Notes: a model not told the origin generated them from the letters alone. Shown: positions 17,036-26,092, counted from the stretch's first letter. The stretch is DNA of 63,925 nt from an uncultured Eubacteriaceae bacterium (GCA_937880125.1 CALFLU010000103.1:1-63925); one strand, 5' to 3'. Numbers and translations are program-made.

Positions 17036-17064
17036 ATGTAAATCTCTTTCAGAAAGGCACCTCT

Positions 17065-17988
17065 ATGAAGATCGAAAAACGCAATATGATTTTGGCGGAT
17101 ATCGCAATTGTCCTGGTCGCTTTTATCTGGGGAAGCGGCTTTGCCGGCAACAAAATTCTTCTCAATGACGGCATGCACCCCATTCAGCTCATCGCTGCAC
17201 GGTTTGTGATTGCCACGATTCTTCTCTCCATCATCTTTTTTAAAAAATTAAAGGCCAACTTACATTCATTTTTGCCTGGTCTGCTCATTGGCGCGGTGCT
17301 GTTTGTCAGCTATATGCTGCAAACCATCGGCCTCAAATATACCACGGCAAGCAACAACGCTTTTTTGACCAGCATCTATGTCATCATCGTTCCTGCTGTT
17401 GCTTATTTTATCACCAAACGAAAACCGGATATTTTTAACCTTATTGCCGCCTTTTTGGTGCTCATCGGCATTGCTTTTTTGACCGTTGACTTTTCTAATT
17501 TTTCGATCGGCCAAAGTGTTACCTTTAAAGGGGATATGATGACGCTGCTGTGTGCTGTTTTTTATGCCTTACAAGTCACACTCATTGCTCACTATGCCCA
17601 AAAGCATGATCCTGTCGTATTGGCCATTGTGCAAATCGCCGTGGTGGCCGTTCTCAGTACGATTTGTGCATTGATCTTTGAAGGTACACACATGACCGTC
17701 ACAAGCAGCGGCATTGCCATTTTGTTGTATTTGGCGCTGATTGCCACCGCCGTTTGTTTGGTTTTGCAAAACGTTGCACAAAAATATACGACACCCACCC
17801 ACGCGGGATTGTTGATGAGTTTGGAAAGTGTCTTTGGCACACTGCTGGGTGTGTTGATTATGAACGATAAAATCAACGGACAAATGGGATTCGGCTTTTT
17901 TATTATTTTTATTGCTCTTGTTATCGCCGAAACCAAACTTTCCTTTTTGAAAAAAAACCTGCCCCCACAAAATCAAAAAGAAGCTTAA
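17065..17988 (+). CDS. EamA-family (drug/metabolite) transporter
   Basis: The 307-residue protein has ten predicted membrane helices arranged as two EamA repeats of five (about residues 8-145 and 155-292). Typical family segments are FIWGSGFAGNKILL in helix 1, LKYTTASNNAFLTS in helix 4, and its second-repeat counterpart QKYTTPTHAGLLMSLE. Members export metabolites such as amino acids or nucleotides; the substrate here cannot be told. The gene stands alone between a promoter and a bidirectional terminator, with AAAGG ahead of the ATG. Confidence 0.9.
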   Translation: MKIEKRNMILADIAIVLVAFIWGSGFAGNKILLNDGMHPIQLIAARFVIATILLSIIFFKKLKANLHSFLPGLLIGAVLFVSYMLQTIGLKYTTASNNAFLTSIYVIIVPAVAYFITKRKPDIFNLIAAFLVLIGIAFLTVDFSNFSIGQSVTFKGDMMTLLCAVFYALQVTLIAHYAQKHDPVVLAIVQIAVVAVLSTICALIFEGTHMTVTSSGIAILLYLALIATAVCLVLQNVAQKYTTPTHAGLLMSLESVFGTLLGVLIMNDKINGQMGFGFFIIFIALVIAETKLSFLKKNLPPQNQKEA

Positions 17989-18008
17989 TATCTTCTTTTT
18001 TAATCAAT

Positions 18009-18057
18009 AAAAAAAGCAGGTCGGTTGCCAATGGCAAATACCGACCTGCTATTTTTT
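18009..18057. terminator. Bidirectional terminator between the EamA gene and ilvD
   Basis: An 11-bp stem AGCAGGTCGGT/ACCGACCTGCT with a smaller nested TGCC/GGCA hairpin, flanked by an A-run on the left and ATTTTTT on the right, so it works for the two converging genes. Confidence 0.9.
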
Positions 18058-18088
18058 CTCAGAACATATTCTTTGTTGAACCTATCTG

Positions 18089-19783
18089 TTATTTCAAAAA
18101 TTGTTTGATGTCCAACACGCCGCCTTTGTCGGCACTCTTTGCCAGTGCTGCGTAGCGAGCCAAATAGCCTTCCAATTGTTTGGGCTCATACTTCCATTCC
18201 GCCTTGCGTTTTGCCAGTTCTTCATCGGAAACATGAAGCGTCAGCTTTTTGTTAATGACATCAACGGTAATATCATCGCCGTCTTTGATTAAGGCAATAG
18301 GTCCGCCCAACGCGGCCTCAGGGGATACATGTCCCACAAAGCAGCCGTTGTTGGTACCCGAAAAACGCCCGTCGGTCACAAGGGCTGTGGTTTGTGCCAG
18401 ACCCTGCCCATACAGCAGCTTCATCGGTGTATACATTTCACGCATACCCGGTCCGCCTTTGGGGCCTTCATAACGAATAACCACCACATCACCGTCTTTG
18501 ATTTTCAGCGCTTCCAACGCCAAGGTGCAGTCTTCTTCGCTGTCAAAACAAATGGCTTTTCCTGTAAACTGGCGCACTTCTTCGGCAATGGCCGCCGGTT
18601 TTGCAACCGCGGTGTCCGGTGCCAAGTTGCCGCGCATAATGGCTACGCCGCCAAGGGTGCTGTGCGGATTATCGAGCGTGCGAATCAAGTCGTCATTGGG
18701 TGCATACATATACACATAGTTATCGATATTTTCGCCCATGGTGTCTGCCGTTACCGTCATCACATCGAGGTTAAGCTTGTCTTTGATATGAGACATTACT
18801 TTGGGTATGCCCCCTGCTTTGTAAAAATCTTCCATGTCGTATACAAGCGAGGAGGGATTCACGCTGGCAATATGCGGCACCAAGTCGCTTTGTCTGTCAA
18901 ATTCTTCCAACACTTTGTCGGTATCAATACCCAGTTCATAAGCAAGCGCCGGCAAGTGCAATACCGCGTTGGTGCTGCCGCCTGTGGCCATGCAAACCGC
19001 AATGGCGTTTTGAATGGATTCAAAGGTCAGTATCTGTCGTGCCGTAATGCCTTTTTGCACGAGTTCCACAATTTTTTCTCCCGATTCCTGTGCAGAACGG
19101 AATCGCTCGGCATAAACCGCAGGAATCAGCGCGCCGCCCGGCAGCACCATACCCAAGGCTTCCGCCAAACAACACATGGTGTTGGCTGTACCGTAAAATG
19201 CACACGAACCGCAAGTGGGGCTCACCACGTCAATCAGATTATCCAAATCTTCCTGGGTGATTTTGCCTGTTTGCAACATGCCCATGCCTTCCGTCACTGC
19301 CGTGCCGTCTGCCTTCGCTTTTTTGCCAAAGGGAGGTCCTCCCAGCATCGGGCCGCCCGGCACGATGATAGAAGGAATGTTGCACCTTGCCGCTGCCATG
19401 AGCATAGCAGGTACAATTTTGTCACAGGAACCCAGCAGGACAATGCCGTCCAGCTTATGGGCGCGTATCATGGTTTCGATGCTGTCTGCAATAATTTCTC
19501 TGGAGGGTAAAATAAAGTACATGCCTTCATGTCCCTGCGCAATGCCGTCACAACATGCAATGGTGCCGAATTCCACGGCACTGCCGCCGCCGCGATAAAT
19601 ACCTTTTTTTACAAATTCCGCAACTTGTCTCAAATTATAGTGCCCGGGCACAATTTCATTAAAGGAGTTTGCTATGCCGATAACCGGTCTTTTTAAGTCG
19701 TCTCCGCTCATGCCCATACTGGAATACAGCGGTTTTCCTAAAATATCGTCGACCATTGCCTTTTGTTTATTATCTTTTTCCAT
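18089..19783 (-). CDS. ilvD: IlvD/Edd-family dehydratase, copy 2 of a tandem pair
   Basis: The 564-residue protein matches dihydroxy-acid dehydratase, an iron-sulfur enzyme that converts 2,3-dihydroxy-3-methylacids to 2-oxoacids in valine, leucine and isoleucine synthesis. Cluster ligands are suggested by Cys in GSCDKIVPAM and Cys in PTCGSCAFYGTANTM. The VPGH segment matches the E. coli-type enzyme, and TDGRFSGTNNGCFVGH holds the catalytic serine region. The protein is closely similar throughout to the next gene upstream, from which it is separated by 36 bases. No other branched-chain gene is in view, so one copy could act on sugar acids instead, as other members of the family do. Confidence 0.88.
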   Translation of the reverse strand: MEKDNKQKAMVDDILGKPLYSSMGMSGDDLKRPVIGIANSFNEIVPGHYNLRQVAEFVKKGIYRGGGSAVEFGTIACCDGIAQGHEGMYFILPSREIIADSIETMIRAHKLDGIVLLGSCDKIVPAMLMAAARCNIPSIIVPGGPMLGGPPFGKKAKADGTAVTEGMGMLQTGKITQEDLDNLIDVVSPTCGSCAFYGTANTMCCLAEALGMVLPGGALIPAVYAERFRSAQESGEKIVELVQKGITARQILTFESIQNAIAVCMATGGSTNAVLHLPALAYELGIDTDKVLEEFDRQSDLVPHIASVNPSSLVYDMEDFYKAGGIPKVMSHIKDKLNLDVMTVTADTMGENIDNYVYMYAPNDDLIRTLDNPHSTLGGVAIMRGNLAPDTAVAKPAAIAEEVRQFTGKAICFDSEEDCTLALEALKIKDGDVVVIRYEGPKGGPGMREMYTPMKLLYGQGLAQTTALVTDGRFSGTNNGCFVGHVSPEAALGGPIALIKDGDDITVDVINKKLTLHVSDEELAKRKAEWKYEPKQLEGYLARYAALAKSADKGGVLDIKQFLK

Positions 19784-19819
19784 CCTTGTTTTCCTTTCTC
19801 ATTAAACGTATTTTCGTTC

Positions 19820-21505
19820 TTATTCCAACACGCCGCCTTTATCGGCTGATTTTGCCAACTTTGCATAGCGTGCAAGGTAACCTTTTGTCTTTTTCGGTTC
19901 ATATTTCCAGGATTTTTTGCGTTCGGCCAACTCTTCATCCGACACATCCAGTGTCAGGCTCTTGTTGATGACATCAATGGTGATTTTATCTCCGTCTCTA
20001 ACCAGCGCAAGGGGTCCACCCACCGCGGCTTCAGGCGATATATGCCCCACAAAGCAGCCGTTGTTAGTGCCCGAAAAACGCCCGTCGGTAATCAGCGCCG
20101 TGCAAGTTGCCAATCCCTGGCCGTTTAAGAATTTCATGGGCTGATACATCTCGCGCATGCCCGGTCCGCCCTTGGGGCCTTCGTAGCGAACAACTACCAC
20201 ATGCCCGGGTTTCACTTTCAACGCTTTTAGCGCTTCAGAGCACTCTTCTTCGCTGTCAAAGCAAATAGCCTCTCCCGTAAACTGACGCACTTCTTCAGCG
20301 ATCGCTGCGGGTTTTGCCACGCCGCTGTCAGGCGCCAAATTGCCGCGCATGATGGCAAGACCACCCAGGGTGCTGTGCGGATTGTCAATCGTACGCACCA
20401 AATCATCGTCTGCGGGATAAGCAAATCTGTATTCGTCCAGGTTTTCTTCCATGGTTTTGCCTGTTACAGTGAGCGCATTTGGCTGGATGTATTGTTTAAT
20501 ATTTTGCATAACTTTCGGCACGCCCCCTGCTTTATACCAGTCTTCCATGTCCCAAACATTGGACGCAGGATTGACTGTTACAATAACAGGCACCAGCGAG
20601 CTTTGTCTGTCAAATTCTTCCAACACTTTGTCAGTGTCCATGCCCAGCTCATATGCCAACGCACACAGATGGATTACCGCATTGGTGCTGCCGCCCGAGG
20701 CCATGCACAATGCGATTGCATTTTGAATGGCTTCAAAGGTGAGTACCTGTGTGGAAGTAATGCCTTTTTTGACCAATTCCACGATTTTTTCGCCCGAAGC
20801 CTGCGCGGCGCGAAAACGCTCTGCATACACGGCCGGTATCAACGCGGAACCCGGCAGGGAAAGACCCAGCGCTTCTGCAATGGCGCTCATGGTATTGGCC
20901 GTGCCATACATGGAGCAAGAGCCGCAGGTGGGCATTGTCAGCATGGCAAGGTTGCGCACTTCCTGTTCAGTTGCTTTTCCCACTTGCATCATGCCCATGG
21001 CTTCCGTAAACGCCGTGCCGTCTGTTTTTTGTTTTTTACCGAATGCGGGACCCCCGAGCATCGGTCCGCCGGCAACAAAAATCGTGGGAATATCAACCCT
21101 GGCTGCTGCCATGAGCATACCGGGAACGATTTTGTCGCAGGAGCCGAGCATAATCAGCCCATCCAAACGATGTGCTTTGACCATAGTCTCGATGCTGTCG
21201 GCAATGACTTCTCTGGAAGGAAGTACATAAAAGTTTCCTTCGTGTGCCGAAGCCACGCCATCACAGCAGGCAATGGTACCAAATTCCACAGCGGTGCCGC
21301 CGCCGCGATAAATACCTTTTTTTACAAATTCCGCTACTTGTCTCAGGTTCATATGCCCCGGAACAATTTCATTAAAGGAGTTCGCTATACCGATAATCGG
21401 CCTTTTAAAGTCTTCTTCCGAGCAACCATATGCTCCCAAAAACATCAAGTTGTTCAAATCTTCAATTTTTTCGGCAGAAAAATTTGGTTTGTATTCTTTT
21501 TCCAT
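19820..21505 (-). CDS. ilvD: IlvD/Edd-family dehydratase, copy 1 of a tandem pair
   Basis: The 561-residue paralog lies first in the two-gene transcript. Landmarks follow the same order: IGIANSFNEIVPGH, GSCDKIVPGMLMAAAR, PTCGSCSMYGTANTM, SGGSTNAVIHL and TDGRFSGTNNGCFVGH. It differs from copy 2 mainly in the N-terminal 35 residues and in the stretch about 300-365, where substrate contacts are expected in the family. It ends at KGGVLE, while copy 2 continues for a few residues. GGAGG precedes the ATG, and a TATAAT element lies at 21541-21546. Tandem duplication is the simplest explanation; which copy serves branched-chain amino acids cannot be decided here. Confidence 0.88.
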   Translation of the reverse strand: MEKEYKPNFSAEKIEDLNNLMFLGAYGCSEEDFKRPIIGIANSFNEIVPGHMNLRQVAEFVKKGIYRGGGTAVEFGTIACCDGVASAHEGNFYVLPSREVIADSIETMVKAHRLDGLIMLGSCDKIVPGMLMAAARVDIPTIFVAGGPMLGGPAFGKKQKTDGTAFTEAMGMMQVGKATEQEVRNLAMLTMPTCGSCSMYGTANTMSAIAEALGLSLPGSALIPAVYAERFRAAQASGEKIVELVKKGITSTQVLTFEAIQNAIALCMASGGSTNAVIHLCALAYELGMDTDKVLEEFDRQSSLVPVIVTVNPASNVWDMEDWYKAGGVPKVMQNIKQYIQPNALTVTGKTMEENLDEYRFAYPADDDLVRTIDNPHSTLGGLAIMRGNLAPDSGVAKPAAIAEEVRQFTGEAICFDSEEECSEALKALKVKPGHVVVVRYEGPKGGPGMREMYQPMKFLNGQGLATCTALITDGRFSGTNNGCFVGHISPEAAVGGPLALVRDGDKITIDVINKSLTLDVSDEELAERKKSWKYEPKKTKGYLARYAKLAKSADKGGVLE

Positions 21506-21540
21506 AAATAACCTCCGTCTTTATATTCTGTGCTTATTTC

Positions 21541-21546
21541 ATTATA
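21541..21546 (-). promoter_or_regulatory. -10 element ahead of the ilvD pair
   Basis: TATAAT on the minus strand, about 36 bases before the copy 1 start. No good -35 element is found at 16-18 bases, so an activator may be needed. No T-box sequence was seen between here and 21716. Confidence 0.4.
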
Positions 21547-21669
21547 CTATAATCCTAAAACGAACAACAGCACTTTCTGCATGAATTCTTCAAATCATCT
21601 CTACTGATGTATTCGGAAAACTTTATTAAGATTTAATATTTAAATAATGTATTTTTAATTAAAATCGCG

Positions 21670-21699
21670 TATACTGACATCATGAACAGTTTACTGTTC
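21670..21699 (+). promoter_or_regulatory. -10 element with a downstream dyad before the PspC gene
   Basis: TATACT at 21670-21675 is followed by the perfect dyad GAACAG-TTTA-CTGTTC at 21684-21699, which covers the expected start point of transcription. The spacing between arms does not match the Firmicutes LexA box. A -35 element is not obvious. Confidence 0.4.
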
Positions 21700-21716
21700 G
21701 ATAGGAAATTGATAAA

Positions 21717-21965
21717 ATGAAGGGAATTAATCCATCGATGAAAAAAAGATTATATAAAGACAAGTCCACCGGTTTTTTTGCAGGTGTTTGCTCTGGAATC
21801 GCCCAATATTTTGATATTGACCCCACCTTTGTGCGTATTTTATGTGTATTGCTCGCACTTGTAAGCTTTTCTTTGGGCGCTATACTCTATATCGTTCTCA
21901 TCTTTATCCTACCCGATAAGTCCGAGATCGGCTTTACGGATTATGATATTAAAGATGATAAATAA
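21717..21965 (+). CDS. Small PspC-domain membrane protein
   Basis: An 82-residue protein built of one PspC domain: KKRLYKDKSTGFFAGVCSGIAQYF, split here into KKRLYKDK and GVCSGIAQYFDID, then a hydrophobic helix (about residues 45-66) ending in ILPDK. PspC proteins sit in the cytoplasmic membrane and take part in envelope-stress responses or act as toxin-like membrane proteins. ATGs at 21717 and 21738 are both possible; AGGAAA supports the first. It is monocistronic, with a dyad at its promoter and a terminator directly behind. Confidence 0.88.
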   Translation: MKGINPSMKKRLYKDKSTGFFAGVCSGIAQYFDIDPTFVRILCVLLALVSFSLGAILYIVLIFILPDKSEIGFTDYDIKDDK

Positions 21966-21979
21966 CACCGCCACAAAAT

Positions 21980-22008
21980 AAAAAAACAGACACAGCGTCT
22001 GTTTTTTT
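21980..22008 (+). terminator. Terminator of the PspC gene
   Basis: AAAAAACAGAC and GTCTGTTTTTTT arms around a five-base loop, 15 bases after the PspC gene stop. Confidence 0.88.
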
Positions 22009-22028
22009 GTGTCTTGGGCATGATTTCA

Positions 22029-22057
22029 TTGACTAATAGCCTGATTGCTGATAAAAT
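22029..22057 (+). promoter_or_regulatory. Near-consensus promoter of the small membrane protein gene
   Basis: TTGACT and TAAAAT separated by exactly 17 bases. The promoter lies inside a longer open frame, which shows that the protein must start further downstream, at 22101. Confidence 0.8.
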
Positions 22058-22100
22058 GAGTCGAATAAAAAATTATCGCAAAACACATGGAGGCTTTCAG

Positions 22101-22382
22101 GTGGAAGGATATTTAAAATGGGCAAAAGCACTCAAAATAGGATTTTATGTTGCAATCCCCATTAACATTGCAATTTTAGTTTATACCATCTATTCAAAAA
22201 ATTTCTCTAATCTGTTGATACTGCTCATCACCGTCATTTTTACCGTATGGATGAAAGTACAAAGCAAACAGATGGTGGAAATTTACAACAAAAACCCCGA
22301 CGGTGAAGTTGTGGATTTGTTGTACTTAAAATATAAAGAGCGCGAATACATCAAAGCACAGAAAAAAAATAAGAAAAAATAA
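22101..22382 (+). CDS. Two-span small membrane protein, unknown function
   Basis: I do not recognise this 93-residue protein. The start is a GTG at 22101 preceded by GGAGG; an open frame extends 29 codons further up but that part contains the promoter, so it is not translated. Two hydrophobic helices (about residues 13-31 and 35-54) are followed by a charged cytoplasmic tail with DLLYLKYKEREY and a Lys-rich end (KKNKKK). Tails of this type can touch membranes or nucleic acids, but no function is evident. It is monocistronic and shares its terminator with the gene coming from the right. Confidence 0.65.
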   Translation: MEGYLKWAKALKIGFYVAIPINIAILVYTIYSKNFSNLLILLITVIFTVWMKVQSKQMVEIYNKNPDGEVVDLLYLKYKEREYIKAQKKNKKK

Positions 22383-22391
22383 TTCATATTT

Positions 22392-22418
22392 AAAAAGAGG
22401 CATTTAGCCTCTTTTTTT
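22392..22418. terminator. Bidirectional terminator
   Basis: AAAAAGAGGC pairs with GCCTCTTTTT around ATTTA, serving both the small membrane protein (plus) and the two-component operon (minus). Confidence 0.9.
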
Positions 22419-22419
22419 A

Positions 22420-23577
22420 TCAGCGATAACTTTTTTGCTCGTCTGTCAATTCAACTCGATATTCACACTTTTGAACAACATATTCAAATGTTTCGCCGGT
22501 CTCCGGTTTTGTTGCCAAATTTCGTTGCTCCGAAAAGAGAATAGTGTCTTCTCCGCTCCAAACAACTTTTCGGCTCGACAAACGAATATCGGATACCAGC
22601 CTTATATTTGCAATGCCGTTCTTTAAATCCACCAACCCAAGGTGAATTGTGCTTGCACCGTCCTTTGCTCGTTCAATATAGACTGCCTTGTTTCCCGACG
22701 GAGAAAAAAATACGTTTTCCACCAACCCGCTCTTCAAATAAGTTTTTCTGTTTTGGTGAATGTTATAGGAATATATTTGACTTCCGCCTTCTGCTTTGGT
22801 GATATAGACAATGGTTGCCGTTTCTTCGTTTGCATCAAAATCTTCTGTTGTCGAATCAATGGTTTTCATTTTTTTATTGGTAATGTCAATTACATGCAGC
22901 GGTGTCTGTTTGGTTTTTTGATTTTCGGAAAGACACACAACAAGTTGTGATTGAGGAAAAAAGCAGACTTTTTTAACCGAAAGCCTCTCGCCCAAATCAA
23001 ATATGATTCTCTTTTCTCCGGCGGCGTTTGCCAGTACAATTTTTCCGTCCTGCGTGCCATAGATCGTCTCTTCGCCGGCACGGCTGATTTCGGTGCTTAT
23101 TTTATCATCAGCGCCCGCAATACTCACTGTCTTTGAATTGTCAATCGTGGTATACATCAGCTCTCTGCGCTGACGCGCATCACTGCTTACATAAAATACA
23201 CCGGCCATGTCCTTTGCAAAACAGGCGCTGATGTGGTTGGTCAAATCAAAATTGAATACGCTCGTTTGTTTCGTGGATACATTATATAAATTGACGCTCA
23301 TATATTTTTTGCCGGCATCAATGCCCGTTTGAATGTCTGATTGCATGGGAAGGGTCACCAAATAATTGCCGCTGGTTTGATCCACGTCATAGATAATGCC
23401 GGGGCAAACTTGCTCATAAGAAACAATATTTGCCTGATCAATCGAAGTGGAGGTTGCAATTTGTGTTCTCTCCACTAAGATAGGAATATCCCGTTTAATA
23501 TAAAGCTTTGTATGCACTGTGCTGAGCACTGCTGCCAGTGCCACCACAATCAAAATAACCGAAAAATACTTTTTCAT
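22420..23577 (-). CDS. Membrane-anchored beta-propeller-like protein of a two-component operon
   Basis: The 385-residue protein has a basic start and one hydrophobic segment (about residues 5-21), with no lipobox, so it is probably anchored with its bulk outside the cell. The rest is made of recurring beta-strand units of the kind seen in TolB/WD40-like propellers, for example FSPSGNKAVYIERAKDGAS near residue 300 and FFPQSQLVVCLSENQ near 215. ATG at 23577 is chosen because GGAAGAG precedes it and it falls 1 base after the kinase stop. As third gene after a response regulator and sensor kinase it may tune or report to the kinase, in the way YycH/YycI do for WalK; that is only an analogy, and no sequence similarity to those was seen. 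Confidence 0.7.
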   Translation of the reverse strand: MKKYFSVILIVVALAAVLSTVHTKLYIKRDIPILVERTQIATSTSIDQANIVSYEQVCPGIIYDVDQTSGNYLVTLPMQSDIQTGIDAGKKYMSVNLYNVSTKQTSVFNFDLTNHISACFAKDMAGVFYVSSDARQRRELMYTTIDNSKTVSIAGADDKISTEISRAGEETIYGTQDGKIVLANAAGEKRIIFDLGERLSVKKVCFFPQSQLVVCLSENQKTKQTPLHVIDITNKKMKTIDSTTEDFDANEETATIVYITKAEGGSQIYSYNIHQNRKTYLKSGLVENVFFSPSGNKAVYIERAKDGASTIHLGLVDLKNGIANIRLVSDIRLSSRKVVWSGEDTILFSEQRNLATKPETGETFEYVVQKCEYRVELTDEQKSYR

Positions 23578-23578
23578 T

Positions 23579-25390
23579 TTATATCTCTTCCTTTTCCAGC
23601 ACACTGTGCTTTGTAGGCAAAAGAATACTCACCAAGGTTCCTTCATTGTCTTTACTGCTTAAAATGACTTCGCCTCCGTGCTTTTCAACAATTTGTTTGA
23701 CGATCGACAGTCCCAAACCCACGCCTCCCTTTTCACGGCTTCGCTCTTCATCCACCCTGTAAAAGGCCTCAAAGACATTGCCGATCATGTTTTCGGGAAC
23801 CCCCATGCCGTAATCGCGAATATCAATGCGCACATATTGATTGACAACACTTGCCGCCACATTGATTCTGCTTCCCTCATAAGAATATTTAATGGCATTG
23901 TCCAGCACATTGATAAACACCTGCTTAATGCGGTCATAATCGCCTAAAATCGGCGGAATGTCTGTTGCGGTGTAAATGATATTGATCCCGTATTTTAAGC
24001 TCTTAATTCGCATGGCTTCAATGACTTCGCTCAATACATCATCTACATCCATATCGCTAAACACCATATCAAAATCCAATTTTTCATACTTATTAATAAC
24101 CAGCACATCATCAACAAGCCGCAAAAGCCTCTGGGCTTCTTTGCCTATGGTTTCCAGTGCCTTATTGGTAATTTCGACATTTTGTGTGCCGCGGCGATTT
24201 AGCATATCCGCATAGCCGATAATCGTTGTAAGCGGTGTTCTCAATTCATGCGAGATGCTGCTCAAAAACTTATTTTGTTCCTTGACAATCTTTTTGTCCT
24301 TTGTAATATCGCGAATAATGACAATGACATCCACACTCTCCACTGCTTCACCAGCATATTTTGCAACAACATAAAGATTTTTATCCGCATATTCAATTTC
24401 TTTATAAACCGTTTCTTCTGTTGCGCGCAGCAACATCACCAGCTCTTCCACTTCGCCGAGCATAGACAATTTGATGTTTTGTTTTTCAACGCCGCCGTAG
24501 CCAAGCAGCGTCTGTGCGCTGTCGTTTAGCGTAATTACCCGATTGTTTTCGTCAATGGCAAGCACACCGCTTTCAATATTGCTCAGCATCAGCGTAAGCT
24601 CGGCCTGTTTTTCTTTATAATCGTCAATGCGTTTGGTAATTTCATCTGCCATCTTATTAAAATTGCTCTTCAACAGATTAATTTCATCTTTTGATTTAAA
24701 AATCACAAAACGCTTCGATAAATCTCCCTCACTCATGTCCGCGCTCATTTTTGTAATATCCGTGATCGGCGCAATCAAATTGTTGTAGGTTACCAACAAA
24801 ATCATCACGATAATCAAGATGGCTATCAACGTCGCAACCGCAAATATTTGCGTGACATACGCAATCATTTGGTCCATCATACTCATGGGATATAAATTAC
24901 GAATAATGCCTACAACCTTGTCGTCAATGACAATGGGCATCGAATACATTACAAAATTGTTTCCTGCCACTTCGCTGTAAATGTAAGCATCCTGCTTTGA
25001 GTTTAAAGCCGAAAAGGCATCGGCATAATACTGGGAGGCATCGCTGCCCAACGTGCCCATGTCCACCACGCTGCCACTGTCTGCAATCAATAAACCTTTG
25101 GAATTAAAAATCTGCACCCGTGAACCTGTCGTGATTTGATATCTCTCGGCAAGATACAGTGCATTTTCTTCAAACAGCGTATCCAACGCTGCGGCGCTAC
25201 TCTGATTTTGCAGCAAAAATTGTTTTGTGGAGGCACTGGTTTCATCGGCATACTTGCCCAACGTGGCAAGTGCACTGTTAACGGAATACCTCTCCATTGC
25301 ATTGATGATAAAAACACCCGCCAACAACATACATACAACAAAAATAATCAGGTTGTATAAAATCATTCGCAGGCGAAAACTGATGCGCAT
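23579..25390 (-). CDS. Membrane sensor histidine kinase (Cache-like, HAMP, PAS, HisKA, HATPase)
   Basis: The 603-residue kinase begins with a membrane helix (about residues 10-31), an extracellular domain of about 145 residues that looks like a single Cache sensor (QIFNSKGLLIADSGS), and a second helix (about 180-204). HAMP (about 205-258) and a PAS domain (about 262-370) follow. The phospho-acceptor is His in SSISHELRTPLTT, and the ATPase domain carries NAIKYS, DYGMGVP and GVGLGLSI. The layout is that of WalK/ResE-type kinases. It directly abuts the response regulator gene and is followed by a propeller-like protein. The signal is unknown. Confidence 0.92.
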   Translation of the reverse strand: MRISFRLRMILYNLIIFVVCMLLAGVFIINAMERYSVNSALATLGKYADETSASTKQFLLQNQSSAAALDTLFEENALYLAERYQITTGSRVQIFNSKGLLIADSGSVVDMGTLGSDASQYYADAFSALNSKQDAYIYSEVAGNNFVMYSMPIVIDDKVVGIIRNLYPMSMMDQMIAYVTQIFAVATLIAILIIVMILLVTYNNLIAPITDITKMSADMSEGDLSKRFVIFKSKDEINLLKSNFNKMADEITKRIDDYKEKQAELTLMLSNIESGVLAIDENNRVITLNDSAQTLLGYGGVEKQNIKLSMLGEVEELVMLLRATEETVYKEIEYADKNLYVVAKYAGEAVESVDVIVIIRDITKDKKIVKEQNKFLSSISHELRTPLTTIIGYADMLNRRGTQNVEITNKALETIGKEAQRLLRLVDDVLVINKYEKLDFDMVFSDMDVDDVLSEVIEAMRIKSLKYGINIIYTATDIPPILGDYDRIKQVFINVLDNAIKYSYEGSRINVAASVVNQYVRIDIRDYGMGVPENMIGNVFEAFYRVDEERSREKGGVGLGLSIVKQIVEKHGGEVILSSKDNEGTLVSILLPTKHSVLEKEEI

Positions 25391-26092
25391 CTAATGTTTC
25401 CTCATTTTATATCCGATACCAAATACTGTCTCAATGTATTTTGCATTTGTAATGTCTTCAATTTTTTTGCGGATTCTTTGTATGTGCATGTCAATGGTTC
25501 TGCTGGCACCAACCCCTTCATATTCTTTCCAAACAGCTCCTACAAGGTCTTCTCGCGTGAAAACCTTGTCCAAGGAACGCATAAACAATTCCAGCAAATC
25601 AAACTCTTTTGGCGTCAGATGAATTTCTTTTCCCTTGACCAGGGCACTTCTGCCAATGACATTGATTTCAATGTCTCCGTTTTGCAAAATATGCTCCGCT
25701 AAACTTTTTTGTTCTGCTTCATTCTTGGTACTGCTGCGACGCAGCAATACCTTTATACGTGCCAACAATTCTCGCATGTCAAAGGGTTTGGTGATGTAGT
25801 CATCCGCCCCAAACTCCAAACCCAATACCTTATCCACAATATCTGTTTTGGCTGTGAGCATCAACACAGGAACATCACTGACGGCAGTAATTCTTTTGCA
25901 AATTTCGAATCCATTCATCCCCGGCAGCATAATATCCAGCAAAACCAGATCCACCTCTTCACTCTCAAAGGCTTTCAACGCCTCCAAGCCGTCATTGCAG
26001 GTAACCACCTCATATCCCTCAAATTCAAGCTCCATCTTCAACAATTCACAAATATTTACTTCATCATCCACAACTAAAATTTTCTTATTCAT
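25391..26092 (-). CDS. OmpR/PhoB-family response regulator
   Basis: The 233-residue regulator has a receiver domain with the acidic pair in LVVDDE, the phospho-acceptor Asp in VLLDIMLPGMNG, Thr in MLTAKTD and Lys in ITKPFD. It ends with a winged-helix domain (about residues 135-233, LTPKEFDLLELF to TVFGIGYKMR). AGAGG places the start at 26092 rather than at an upstream in-frame ATG (26137). It is the first gene of the three-gene operon. The family resembles WalR and ResD, but I cannot assign either name. Confidence 0.94.
   Translation of the reverse strand: MNKKILVVDDEVNICELLKMELEFEGYEVVTCNDGLEALKAFESEEVDLVLLDIMLPGMNGFEICKRITAVSDVPVLMLTAKTDIVDKVLGLEFGADDYITKPFDMRELLARIKVLLRRSSTKNEAEQKSLAEHILQNGDIEINVIGRSALVKGKEIHLTPKEFDLLELFMRSLDKVFTREDLVGAVWKEYEGVGASRTIDMHIQRIRKKIEDITNAKYIETVFGIGYKMRKH

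Noticed and set aside
18089..21505. Loss of an iron-sulfur cysteine in the IlvD copies (VPGH instead of PC near residue 47)
   Set aside because: The E. coli-type IlvD also has VPGH at this place, so it is a normal subgroup feature and not a defect.
18329..21511. Long open frames on the plus strand across both ilvD genes (393 and 378 codons)
   Set aside because: They are exact antisense to two full-length, motif-rich ilvD genes, have no proper ribosome-binding sites and arise from codon bias; both copies show the same artefact.
21506..21716. T-box leader for the ilvD pair
   Set aside because: No T-box-type sequence or terminator/antiterminator pair is present between the ilvD start and the PspC gene.
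22014..22100. Longer N terminus for the two-span membrane protein
   Set aside because: The segment contains a near-consensus promoter (22029-22057) and lacks a ribosome site; the GTG at 22101 has GGAGG.
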